Positions 1 through 6,934 of a stretch of DNA of 64,000 nucleotides are shown here, piece by piece (the stretch's first letter is position 1; each line of letters opens with the position of its first letter). The notes under the pieces are model-generated. The model made no database searches. It worked only from the letters and a program-made list of their open reading frames with translations, and had not been told where the DNA came from. Position numbers and translations under genes: made by a program. Source of the stretch: an uncultured bacterium (GTDB taxonomy: Bacteria; Bacillota; Clostridia; Oscillospirales; Oscillospiraceae); the NCBI GenBank assembly GCA_947383145.1, contig CANDCH010000010.1:27941-91940 (forward strand), in the 5' to 3' direction.

Positions 1-38
1 TGCCGGGGCGCCGCCTTTCGGCCCGGAGAGGAGGCGCC

Positions 39-455
39 GTGAACAAGGAGTATTTTGCTCAGGAACTGGCCCGCCGCTTTCCGGAGCACCGGGCGGCGTA
101 TGAGGACCACCTGCGGGCCTATGGAGAGGTGCTGGGCCATGTGTTTTTCTGCGAAATCAACCCGGTCCTGTCCGGCCTGCTGCGGGAAAACCGGGACAGC
201 GCCGGGATTCGGAGGTACATGGACTTCCTCGAAGAAATGTACCGGGAAGGGGACGCAGACGTGCGGAACATCGTCCAGGTGACCATTCTGGAGTACCTGG
301 GGGACGATGAAGCGGTGCTGCGCGGCGCCTTCGAATATTTTTCGGAGGCGCTGATGGAGGCGTCCCGGGAGGTGGAGGCGGGCTGGGGGCGCAGGGAAAT
401 CCGCCTCTATCGGAAAAATGGACGGATGCGCTATGAATGGAAGCCGCCGCGCTGA
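39..455 (+). CDS. Small uncharacterised protein (138 aa)
   Basis: Soluble, acidic, mostly helical protein of 138 residues with no signal peptide or membrane segment. The GTG start at 39 is preceded at good spacing by a GGAGAGGAGG-like ribosome site. It resembles small uncharacterised proteins of the DUF7674 type (an N-terminal 'ELARRFPEH' stretch, central 'YMDFLEEM', then 'VTILEYLGDD'). I place it there from memory only and assign no function. It lies upstream of rarA but is not clearly co-transcribed, because a promoter sits between the two genes. The gene that precedes it is outside the window, so its operon context is unknown. Confidence 0.7.
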   Translation: MNKEYFAQELARRFPEHRAAYEDHLRAYGEVLGHVFFCEINPVLSGLLRENRDSAGIRRYMDFLEEMYREGDADVRNIVQVTILEYLGDDEAVLRGAFEYFSEALMEASREVEAGWGRREIRLYRKNGRMRYEWKPPR

Positions 456-466
456 CAAAGGCCGTC

Positions 467-495
467 TTGCGAACACTTGTATAATGTGATACAAT
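467..495 (+). promoter_or_regulatory. Sigma-A promoter for rarA-hisC
   Basis: TTGCGA (467-472), a 17-base spacer and TACAAT (490-495), about 20 bases before the rarA start. A second TATAAT at 480-485 lacks a well-spaced -35. Confidence 0.55.
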
Positions 496-517
496 CAGGC
501 GAAAGGAGGGATTGCGC

Positions 518-1795
518 ATGTACCAGCCCCTGGCGGACCGCATCCGCCCCCAGACCCTGGAGGAGGTGCTGGGACAGAGCCATATTTTGGGACAGGACGG
601 CCTGCTCCGCCGGGTGATCGACAGCGGGAAGATTCCCAATATGGTGTTTTACGGCCCCTCCGGCACCGGCAAGACCACCGTGGCCAATATCATCGCCCAG
701 CGGTCGGGCCGGACCCTGCGGCGGCTCAACGCCACCACCGCCTCCCTGGCGGACATCCGGGAGGTGATGGACCAGGTGGGCACCTTGCTGGCCCCCAACG
801 GCGTCCTGCTCTACCTGGACGAGATTCAGTACTTCAATAAAAAGCAGCAGCAGTCCCTTCTGGAGTTCATTGAGAACGGCAAGATCACCCTCATCGCCTC
901 CACCACGGAGAACCCCTACTTCACCATCTTCAACGCCATCCTGTCCCGGTCCACCGTGTTTGAGTTTAAAATGCTGACGGCGGAGGATATCCTGCCCGCG
1001 GTGGACAGGGGAATCGCGTTACAGGCCGTGGAGCTGGGGGTTGAGGCCGCCTGTGAGGACGGGGTGCGGGAGCATCTGGCCGCCTCCTGCGGAGGGGATG
1101 TGCGCAAGGCCCTCAACGCCGTGGAGCTTCTGATGACCGCAAGCCGCATCCGGGACGGGGCGCTCACCATCACCCTGGAGGACGCGAAGCTGGTCGCCCA
1201 GCGGTCCGCCATGCGGTATGACCGGGACGGGGACGATCACTTTGACATCGCTTCGGCGCTGATGAAGTCCATGCGGGGCTCCGACCCGGACGGCGCCCTC
1301 CACTACCTGGCCCGCCTGTTGGAGGCGGGGGACATGCTCACCGCCATCCGTCGGATTCTGTGCTCCGCCAGCGAGGACGTCGGCATGGCCTATCCCCAGG
1401 CCGCGGCCATTGTCAAATCCTGCGTGGACAGCGCACTCCAGCTGGGCCTGCCCGAGGCGCGGCTCCCGCTGGCGCAGGCGGTGATCCTTCTGGCCACCGC
1501 CCCCAAGTCCAACAGCGTGCTCAACGCCATTGACGCCGCCCTGGCGGACGTCCGGGCGGGGCGGACGGGGGGCTATCCCCGCCACCTCCAGAATGTCCAC
1601 GCCGACGGCGCGGGCTTTGAGCGGGAGCAGGGCTATCTCTACCCCCACAGCTATCCGGGCCACTGGGTGGAGCAGCAGTACCTGCCCGACGCCATCAGGG
1701 ACCGCGTGTACTATGAGTACGGCCCCAACAAGACGGAGCAGGCGGCCAAGGCGTACTGGGATAAGATCAAGCATCCGATGAAGGAGGGCGGCTGA
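518..1795 (+). CDS. rarA: Replication-associated recombination protein A (RarA/MgsA AAA+ ATPase)
   Basis: RarA is a cytosolic AAA+ clamp-loader-like ATPase that acts at stalled replication forks. Walker A is GPSGTGKT at residues 46-53 and Walker B is LYLDE near residue 100, followed by the family's 'STTENPYF' sensor region. The C-terminal half carries the MgsA tetramerisation domain, ending with the typical 'YPHSYPGHWVEQQYLP' block. Length, about 425 residues, is normal. I place the start at ATG 518 rather than TTG 512 because GGAGG at 505-509 is correctly spaced only for 518. The DUF951 gene starts one base after the stop, so the two are probably translated together. Confidence 0.95.
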   Translation: MYQPLADRIRPQTLEEVLGQSHILGQDGLLRRVIDSGKIPNMVFYGPSGTGKTTVANIIAQRSGRTLRRLNATTASLADIREVMDQVGTLLAPNGVLLYLDEIQYFNKKQQQSLLEFIENGKITLIASTTENPYFTIFNAILSRSTVFEFKMLTAEDILPAVDRGIALQAVELGVEAACEDGVREHLAASCGGDVRKALNAVELLMTASRIRDGALTITLEDAKLVAQRSAMRYDRDGDDHFDIASALMKSMRGSDPDGALHYLARLLEAGDMLTAIRRILCSASEDVGMAYPQAAAIVKSCVDSALQLGLPEARLPLAQAVILLATAPKSNSVLNAIDAALADVRAGRTGGYPRHLQNVHADGAGFEREQGYLYPHSYPGHWVEQQYLPDAIRDRVYYEYGPNKTEQAAKAYWDKIKHPMKEGG

Positions 1796-1796
1796 T

Positions 1797-1994
1797 ATGC
1801 CCATGGATATTCGGACCGGCGACGTGCTGGAGCTGAAAAAAACCCACCCCTGCGGCAGCAGGGAGTGGAGGGTGCTCCGGGTGGGGATGGATTTTAAGCT
1901 GAAATGCATGGGCTGCGGCCACGAGGTGATGACGCCCCGGGCCAAGGCGGAAAAGTCCGTCAAGAAAGTAAAACGGGAGGGTCAGGCCTTATGA
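1797..1994 (+). CDS. DUF951 family protein (YyzM-like)
   Basis: A 65-residue protein that matches the DUF951 family (B. subtilis YyzM): a short beta-rich N-terminus with 'GDVLELKKTHPCGSREW', then a 'CMGCGH' knuckle. Three cysteines (19, 37, 40) could bind a metal, but that is inference. The family has no established function. It starts one base after the rarA stop, and its own stop overlaps the hisC ATG in an ATGA junction. This indicates a translationally coupled rarA-DUF951-hisC unit. Confidence 0.85.
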   Translation: MPMDIRTGDVLELKKTHPCGSREWRVLRVGMDFKLKCMGCGHEVMTPRAKAEKSVKKVKREGQAL

Positions 1995-3043
1995 ATCGGT
2001 ATTGGAGCAAGCGAATTCAAACTATTGTCCCTTACACCCCCGGTGAGCAGCCCAAAGACCGCAAGTTTATCAAGCTGAACACCAACGAGTGCCCTTATCC
2101 GCCCTCGCCCAGGGCGGTTGAGGCCATCCGGGCGGCGGGAGAGAGCCTGCGGCTCTATCCGGACCCGGAGTGCGCGGACCTGCGCTCCGCCATCGCGGAG
2201 CGGGAGGGGCTGGAGCCCGGCCAGGTGTTCTGCGGCAACGGGTCCGACGAGGTGCTGGCCTTTGCCTTTCAGGCGTTTTTCAACCCGGACCGGGAGGTGG
2301 TGTTTCCACGGATCACCTACAGTTTTTACCCGGTGTACACCGACTTTTTCGGCCTGAGGCGGCGGGAGGTCCCCATGAATCCCGACTTTTCCGACCCCAT
2401 TGACCTTCTGTGCGGGGATAACGGCGGGGTGGTGCTGGCCAACCCCAACGCCCCCACCGGCATCGCCGTGGGCCTGGACACGGTGGAAAAGCTGCTGAAG
2501 GCCAATCCCGATGTGGTGGTGATCGTGGACGAGGCGTACATCGACTTTGGCGCGGACAGCGCCGTGGGGCTCATCCGGCGCTACCCAAACCTTCTGGTGG
2601 TTCAGACTACCTCCAAGTCCCGGGCGCTGGCGGGGCTGCGGGTGGGCTGGGCCATGGGGGAGCGGGGGCTGATCGACGGCCTGCGCTGCGTGCGGGACTC
2701 CGTCAACTCCTACACGGTGGACCGGCTGGCTCAGGCTGGGGCGGCGGCGGCTGTGAGGGATGAGGACTATTTCCAGTCCATCCGCCGCCGGGTGACGGAT
2801 ACCCGCCGCCGGACCGAGGAGACATTGAAGGAAATGGGCTTCATCGTGCTTCCGTCTCAGGCGAATTTCCTGTTTGCGCGCCATCCGGGCCGAGCGGGAA
2901 AGGACCTGCTGGACGGCCTGCGGGAGCGGGGAATTCTGGTGCGCTGGTGGGATAATCCGGAAATTCGGGACTGGCTGCGCATCAGCATCGGAACCGACGG
3001 GGAGATGGCGGCGCTGGCCGCGGCCCTGAAGGAGCTGGTATAG
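1991..3043 (+). CDS. hisC: Histidinol-phosphate aminotransferase (class I/II PLP enzyme)
   Basis: Predicted PLP-dependent aminotransferase converting imidazole-acetol phosphate and glutamate to histidinol phosphate in histidine synthesis. The family pattern is complete: 'LNTNECPYPPSP' at the N-terminus, 'NPNAPTG' near 151, 'VDEAYIDF' near 179-186, and the Schiff-base lysine K209 in 'TSKSRALAGLRVG'. The 350-residue length is normal. Start ATG 1991 overlaps the DUF951 stop and has GGAGGG upstream. It is not with other his genes, so a related aromatic or phosphonate aminotransferase role cannot be excluded. A strong terminator follows. Confidence 0.88.
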   Translation: MNRYWSKRIQTIVPYTPGEQPKDRKFIKLNTNECPYPPSPRAVEAIRAAGESLRLYPDPECADLRSAIAEREGLEPGQVFCGNGSDEVLAFAFQAFFNPDREVVFPRITYSFYPVYTDFFGLRRREVPMNPDFSDPIDLLCGDNGGVVLANPNAPTGIAVGLDTVEKLLKANPDVVVIVDEAYIDFGADSAVGLIRRYPNLLVVQTTSKSRALAGLRVGWAMGERGLIDGLRCVRDSVNSYTVDRLAQAGAAAAVRDEDYFQSIRRRVTDTRRRTEETLKEMGFIVLPSQANFLFARHPGRAGKDLLDGLRERGILVRWWDNPEIRDWLRISIGTDGEMAALAAALKELV

Positions 3044-3054
3044 ACAGGGGCGGC

Positions 3055-3092
3055 AAAGCGGCCTGACGGGGGACCGTCAGGCCGCTTTTTAT
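3055..3092 (+). terminator. Intrinsic terminator after hisC
   Basis: Perfect 15-base arms (3055-3069 and 3074-3088) with a GGGA loop, followed by a T-run. Confidence 0.9.
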
Positions 3093-3174
3093 TTTGCCTG
3101 GGACGGGCTTCGGCTTTTTTTGAGGGCGGGGAGGGCTATAATCTGAGTCAGACCGACGGGAGGAGGGCCGCCCT

Positions 3175-4008
3175 GTGACAGTGGTATACATAGATATCCT
3201 GTTTTTGCTGAACCTCACCGCCAACTACCTGCTGCTGCTGGCGGCGGGACGGATGGCGGGGGCGGCGCTGGCACGCCCCCGCATTGGGCTGGGGGCCGGA
3301 GCCGGGGCGCTGTACGCCGCGCTGGTGTTTCTGCCTGGGCTGGAGTGGCTGGCGGGCTGGCCCTGCAAGCTGGGGGCGGGAGTGCTGATGGCCCTCATCG
3401 CCTACGGCGGGGAGCGGTATCTCCTGCGTGTGACCGTGCTGTTTTTCGGGGCGTCCGCCGCCCTGGCGGGAGCGGTGCTGGGGCTGGAGCTTCTGGGAAA
3501 CGTATCGCTGACGGTAAAAAACGGGGTGTTTTACACTCCTGTGGATGTGCGGCTGCTGCTGTTGCTGTTTGTGGCGTGCTATTTTGCGCTCTCCCTGTTT
3601 TTCCGCCGGGTGGGGGCTCCGGCCGGCGGGCTGTGCCGGCTGGAGATTGCGTTGGACGGCGGCAGCGCGTCCCTGTCCGCCCTGCGGGACACCGGCCACA
3701 CCCTCACAGATCCGGCAGACAACCGCCCGGTGGTGGTGGCCTATGTCCAGAGCCTGGCCGGACTGCTGCCCCCCTGGGCGGACTGCGGAGACCCCATCCG
3801 CTCTGTGGAGCGGTGCCACGCCGCCGGCTCCCGTCAGGCCCGGCTGGTGCCCTATCGGGCGGTGGGGGTGGACTGCGGGATGCTGCTGGCCCTGCGGGCC
3901 CGGCAGGTCACCGTGGACGGGAGGCCCCAGGGGCGGATGCTGGTGGCGCTGTCCCCCACGCCGCTGGACGGGGAGGGCCGGTATCAGGCGCTGATTGGAG
4001 GAATATGA
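3175..4008 (+). CDS. spoIIGA: Sporulation sigma-E factor-processing protease SpoIIGA
   Basis: Membrane aspartic protease that removes the pro-sequence of SigE in the mother cell. The first about 145 residues form roughly five membrane segments. The C-terminal half is the cytosolic pepsin-like half-domain with the catalytic motif DTG at 172-174, in '[12 protein letters not shown]'. Length (277 aa) is close to the family norm. The start is GTG 3175, with GGGAGGAGGG about 8 bases upstream. The stop lies one base before the sigE ATG, the classic spoIIG operon arrangement, which strengthens the assignment despite low overall sequence conservation. Confidence 0.95.
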   Translation: MTVVYIDILFLLNLTANYLLLLAAGRMAGAALARPRIGLGAGAGALYAALVFLPGLEWLAGWPCKLGAGVLMALIAYGGERYLLRVTVLFFGASAALAGAVLGLELLGNVSLTVKNGVFYTPVDVRLLLLLFVACYFALSLFFRRVGAPAGGLCRLEIALDGGSASLSALRDTGHTLTDPADNRPVVVAYVQSLAGLLPPWADCGDPIRSVERCHAAGSRQARLVPYRAVGVDCGMLLALRARQVTVDGRPQGRMLVALSPTPLDGEGRYQALIGGI

Positions 4009-4009
4009 C

Positions 4010-4735
4010 ATGCTGTTGACCAATACATATATCCGGCTGTGCCGCCTGCTGGACCGGCTGGGGATCGGGCCGCACGGGACGGTCCACTACATCGGCGGCA
4101 GCGACACCCTGCCCGCGCCCCTGACCCGGGAGGAGGAGGGGCGCCTGCTGGCCCAGCTGGAGGGGGAGGGCGAGGACCGCCGGTCGGCCAGGGCTCTGCT
4201 CATTGAGCACAACCTGAGGCTGGTGGTCTATATCGCCCGCCGGTTTGAAAACACGGGGGTGGGCATCGAGGACCTGATCTCCATCGGCACCATCGGCCTG
4301 ATCAAGGCGGTGGAGACCTATAAGCCGGCCAAAAACATCAAGCTGGCCACCTATGCCTCCCGATGCATTGAGAACGAAATCCTGATGTATCTGCGGAAAA
4401 ACGCCAACCGCCGGGGCGAGGTATCCCTTGACGAGCCGCTGAATACCGACTGGGACGGCAACGAGCTGCTGCTGTCCGACGTGCTGGGGACCGACAGCGA
4501 CAGCATCGAGAAGCCCATTGAGGACGACGTGGACCGGGACCTGCTGTTTACCGCCGTCAGCCGCCTGTCGGAGCGTGAGCGCACCATTATCACCATGCGC
4601 TTTGGCCTGGACGGGCGCCGGGAGCGCACCCAGAAAGAGGTGGCCGACCAGCTGGGCATCAGCCAGTCGTACATCTCCCGCCTGGAAAAGCGTATCATCG
4701 ACCGGCTGAAAAAGGAGATCCTGCGGATGATGTAG
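4010..4735 (+). CDS. sigE: RNA polymerase sporulation sigma-E factor (pro-SigE)
   Basis: Mother-cell sigma factor for early sporulation. The N-terminus (about 1-27) is the hydrophobic/basic pro-sequence, followed by the conserved '[13 protein letters not shown]' at the processing region. Region 2 holds '[16 protein letters not shown]' and '[13 protein letters not shown]', and region 4 ends with '[13 protein letters not shown]'. ATG 4010 is chosen over TTG 3995 because GGAGGA (3997-4002) is well spaced for 4010 and the resulting protein starts with a normal pro-peptide. It is co-transcribed with spoIIGA, whose product should activate it. Confidence 0.97.
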   Translation: MLLTNTYIRLCRLLDRLGIGPHGTVHYIGGSDTLPAPLTREEEGRLLAQLEGEGEDRRSARALLIEHNLRLVVYIARRFENTGVGIEDLISIGTIGLIKAVETYKPAKNIKLATYASRCIENEILMYLRKNANRRGEVSLDEPLNTDWDGNELLLSDVLGTDSDSIEKPIEDDVDRDLLFTAVSRLSERERTIITMRFGLDGRRERTQKEVADQLGISQSYISRLEKRIIDRLKKEILRMM

Positions 4736-4806
4736 CCCTTTGCGCACAGTATAAAAAATTCCATCGAAAGCGGTCTGACGATAAAAAATATAGCCCGCCC
4801 TGCCGC

Positions 4807-4836
4807 CGTATGAAAGAGCCTCCATCGGAAATACTG
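4807..4836 (+). promoter_or_regulatory. Putative sigma-F/G promoter of sigG
   Basis: CGTATG (4807-4812), a 17-base spacer, then AATACTG (4830-4836). It resembles the forespore consensus (TGHATR, about 17-18 bases, CATACTA), matching the ATACT core. It ends 37 bases before the sigG start. No sigma-A promoter is visible in this gap. Confidence 0.5.
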
Positions 4837-4873
4837 ATTTTGAATCCATTCCGATATAGCGAGGTGTTCTGCG

Positions 4874-5644
4874 GTGCAGGGAAAGGTGGAGATCTGCGGG
4901 GTCAATACGGCCAAGCTGAAGGTGCTGAAGAGCGAGGAGAGCATGGAACTGCTCCGCCGGGCCAGGGCGGGGGATATGGCGGCGCGCGAGGAGCTGATCT
5001 CAGGCAATTTGAGGCTGGTGCTGTCCGTGATCCAGAAGTTTTCCGGCAGGGGAGAGAACGTGGACGATCTGTTTCAGGTGGGCTGCATCGGCCTGATTAA
5101 AGCGATTGATAATTTTAACATTGACATGGATGTGCGGTTTTCCACCTATGGCGTGCCCATGATTGTGGGGGAAATCCGCCGCTATCTCAGGGACAACAGC
5201 GCCATCCGGGTGTCCCGGTCGGTGCGGGACACCGCTTACCGGGTGCTTCAGGCCAAGGAAAAGTATATGGCGGAGCACCAGAAAGAGCCCACGGTGGATG
5301 AGATTGCCAAGCTGCTGGACCTGCGCCGGGAGGACGTGGTGATGGCGCTGGACGCGGTGGTGGACCCGGTATCTCTGTTCGAACCGGTGTATTCGGACGG
5401 CGGCGACACGGTGTGCGTCATGGATCAGGTGAAGGATAAAAAGAATACCGATGAGGCATGGCTGGAGCACATCGCGTTGGGAGACGCCATCAGCAAGCTG
5501 GACGAACGGGAGCGGCGCATTCTGGCTCTGCGTTTTTTTCAGGGCAAGACCCAGATGGAGGTGTCCGCCGAGGTGGGGATATCTCAGGCGCAGGTCTCCC
5601 GGCTGGAAAAAAACGCCTTAAACCGAATTCGGAAGGAGCTGTAG
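4874..5644 (+). CDS. sigG: RNA polymerase sporulation sigma-G factor
   Basis: Forespore-specific sigma factor for late sporulation genes. It shows the diagnostic SigG N-terminus 'KVEICGVNTAKLKVLK', region 2 'NLRLVLSVIQKF' with 'DDLFQVGCIGLIKAIDNF', 'STYGVPMIVGEIRRYLRDN', and the region 4 helix-turn-helix 'GISQAQVSRLEKNAL'. The 256-residue length is normal. The start is GTG 4874, with GAGGTG a few bases upstream. It follows sigE by 138 bases, as in Bacillus and many Clostridia. It could be read from its own forespore promoter and by read-through from the spoIIG operon. Confidence 0.97.
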   Translation: MQGKVEICGVNTAKLKVLKSEESMELLRRARAGDMAAREELISGNLRLVLSVIQKFSGRGENVDDLFQVGCIGLIKAIDNFNIDMDVRFSTYGVPMIVGEIRRYLRDNSAIRVSRSVRDTAYRVLQAKEKYMAEHQKEPTVDEIAKLLDLRREDVVMALDAVVDPVSLFEPVYSDGGDTVCVMDQVKDKKNTDEAWLEHIALGDAISKLDERERRILALRFFQGKTQMEVSAEVGISQAQVSRLEKNALNRIRKEL

Positions 5645-5716
5645 GGCGGCATTCCGCCCCCGGTTGGACAGTGCGGCCGGGAGGTTGAGGTTTGGGAGCC
5701 TATTTAGAAGCGCAAG

Positions 5717-5782
5717 TCAATTGAACAGTGTCGATTTGCCGGAGTTCGGTTACCCCAAAAGGGCAATCGTTTTTTCCGCCAT
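5717..5782 (-). pseudogene. Remnant of ferrous iron transporter FeoB N-terminus
   Basis: Read on the minus strand from ATG 5782, the frame gives MAEKTIALLG, a stop, PNSGKSTLFN and another stop. This is the FeoB start with its G1 motif (GNPNSGKSTLFN), where the expected Asn codon is now TAA. Nothing beyond the P-loop remains. Just upstream, another minus frame reads 'TMVAINKAESEKIM', which may be a worn FeoA C-terminus; that part is weaker. Era/Der-type GTPases share the P-loop, but the 'MAEKTIAL' lead-in favours FeoB. Confidence 0.55.
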
Positions 5783-6027
5783 GCTGCGCCGCCTCCGCCA
5801 TGATTTTTTCAGATTCCGCCTTGTTGATCGCAACCATCGTGTCCCTGGCATATACGAGCGTAAAGATTCATTTTAATATACGTCCTTCTGCCTTTTGGCG
5901 GGACAATTTGTGGTTCAATGGGAGAGTGGATACCAGTTTTGCGCGCGCTCGCAGCGGCAAAAAAGCCGGTCTGGTGCCGTGCACCTCTATTTGAAAAGGG
6001 CACCCTGCGCCTCGTCGGAGCAAAGTC

Positions 6028-6120
6028 CGCTTGGCGACCTTTCCGCCTGTGGCGAAAACTGAGCCCGCTCCCTTGCTCCTCCTCTCCCCACAAAGTCTGG
6101 CGGCTTTGCGGGGCCCCCAT
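6028..6120. repeat. Dispersed palindromic repeat, copy A
   Basis: Contains CCCCACAAAG (6086-6095) and CTTTGCGGGG (6104-6113) as hairpin arms. It is preceded by a 'cgcct-tggcg-aa' stretch and a 'cctcct' tract. The same order of blocks recurs at 12459-12550. Confidence 0.45.
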
Positions 6121-6248
6121 CGCCGTGTTCCCCGAACGGTGTTCCTGTCCCTGACAGCGTCAGCGGCGTTGCCTCGCTCGCTCCCAGCAGCGGGAGGTCG
6201 TAGCGGTATCCCATCCAGACGGTCATTCAGTTGTTTCGGGCAAAGAAA

Positions 6249-6333
6249 GAAGCCGGTTGCATACACAACCACACCAGCAGGACGGCCCTCGCCCCGCTGG
6301 TGTTCGTTTTGGTTTGTGTATGTAACCGGCTTC
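6249..6333. repeat. 85-base inverted repeat
   Basis: Terminal arms of 20 bases (6249-6268 and 6314-6333) match with one mismatch. Inner arms ACACCAGC (6271-6278) and GCTGGTGT also pair. The centre is non-coding. It could be a MITE-like or REP-like unit, or a bidirectional terminator; no target duplication was identified. Confidence 0.6.
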
Positions 6334-6466
6334 ATCTGAATCAATCAGATTAGCCTATTCAGTTGGCGCTCCCCTGTGGGAGTATTGTAGAATACCACAT
6401 GGAACTGATGTTTGTCAATGCAACTTTCGAAAAAATTTTTGGATTTGTCAAATTTGAACTTTTTAT

Positions 6467-6539
6467 AAACTACTGGAATAGTGTTGACAAAGCCACACGA
6501 CTGTGATAGTGTAGACATCGTAAACTATTGCAATAGTTT
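6467..6539 (+). promoter_or_regulatory. blaI promoter with two BlaI-type operators
   Basis: TTGACA (6484-6489) with a poor -10 (TAGTGT, 6507-6512). A perfect 18-base palindrome AAACTATTG/CAATAGTTT (6522-6539) lies just downstream, and an imperfect copy AAACTACTG/GAATAGTGT (6467-6484) overlaps the -35 edge. Both are good candidates for autorepression by the BlaI-family protein encoded next. Confidence 0.75.
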
Positions 6540-6556
6540 GAAAGGAAGTGATTGAA

Positions 6557-6934
6557 ATGGCTGTCAAGCTCTTTGACTCGGAGCTGAAAGTCATGGATGT
6601 GCTATGGAAAGAAGGGGATATGCCGGCAAAACAAATTTCGGACATACTCAAAGAAAGCATCGGCTGGAACATGAACACCACCTACACCGTCATCAAGAAG
6701 TGCATCGCCAAAGGCGCCATTGAGCGCAGGGAGCCGAATTTTCTGTGCCATGCCCTGATTGCCAGGGATGTGGTGCAGGCAGCAGAAACCGAAGAACTGC
6801 TCCATAAGCTGTTCGACAGCTCTCCCGACCTGCTGTTTGCGTCCCTGCTGGGCCATCAGAAGCTATCAAAGGCCCAGATCGACAACCTGCGGCGCATGGT
6901 CTCGGAGCTGCAAGTCCAGGAGGAAAGCGAATGA
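6557..6934 (+). CDS. BlaI/MecI/CopY family transcriptional repressor
   Basis: A 125-residue winged-helix repressor ('LFDSELKVMDVLWKEGDMPAKQI', then 'NTTYTVIKKCIAKGAIER'), with a C-terminal dimerisation segment ('LFASLLGHQKLSKAQIDNLRRMVSEL'). Family members are inactivated by proteolysis triggered by a membrane M56 sensor. The start is ATG 6557, with AAAGGAAG well spaced; GTG 6548 is too close. The next gene overlaps in ATGA and encodes that sensor type. The upstream palindromes are probably its operators. The target signal is unknown, and no beta-lactamase gene is nearby. Confidence 0.9.
   Translation: MAVKLFDSELKVMDVLWKEGDMPAKQISDILKESIGWNMNTTYTVIKKCIAKGAIERREPNFLCHALIARDVVQAAETEELLHKLFDSSPDLLFASLLGHQKLSKAQIDNLRRMVSELQVQEESE

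Larger units (their letters stand above)
5645..6466. other. Gene-free scar region with degenerate sequence
   Basis: No intact gene is supported here: open frames exist on both strands but show no ribosome sites or family motifs. It holds a small GC hairpin after sigG (5644-5659), a decayed feoB start (5717-5782, minus), a palindromic repeat copy (6028-6120) and an 85-base inverted repeat (6249-6333). The composition is unlike the flanking core genes, suggesting a site of repeated insertion and decay. Confidence 0.6.

Noticed and set aside
3109-3142. A spoIIG-type promoter with 22-base spacing (TTCGGC ... TATAAT 3137-3142) before spoIIGA.
   Set aside because: The -10 is good, but the -35 matches consensus at only two positions and no Spo0A box is clear; the spacing match may be chance.
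5868-6344. Long open frames on both strands in the sigG-blaI gap.
   Set aside because: No ribosome sites, no family motifs, low-complexity translations, and they cross inverted repeats.
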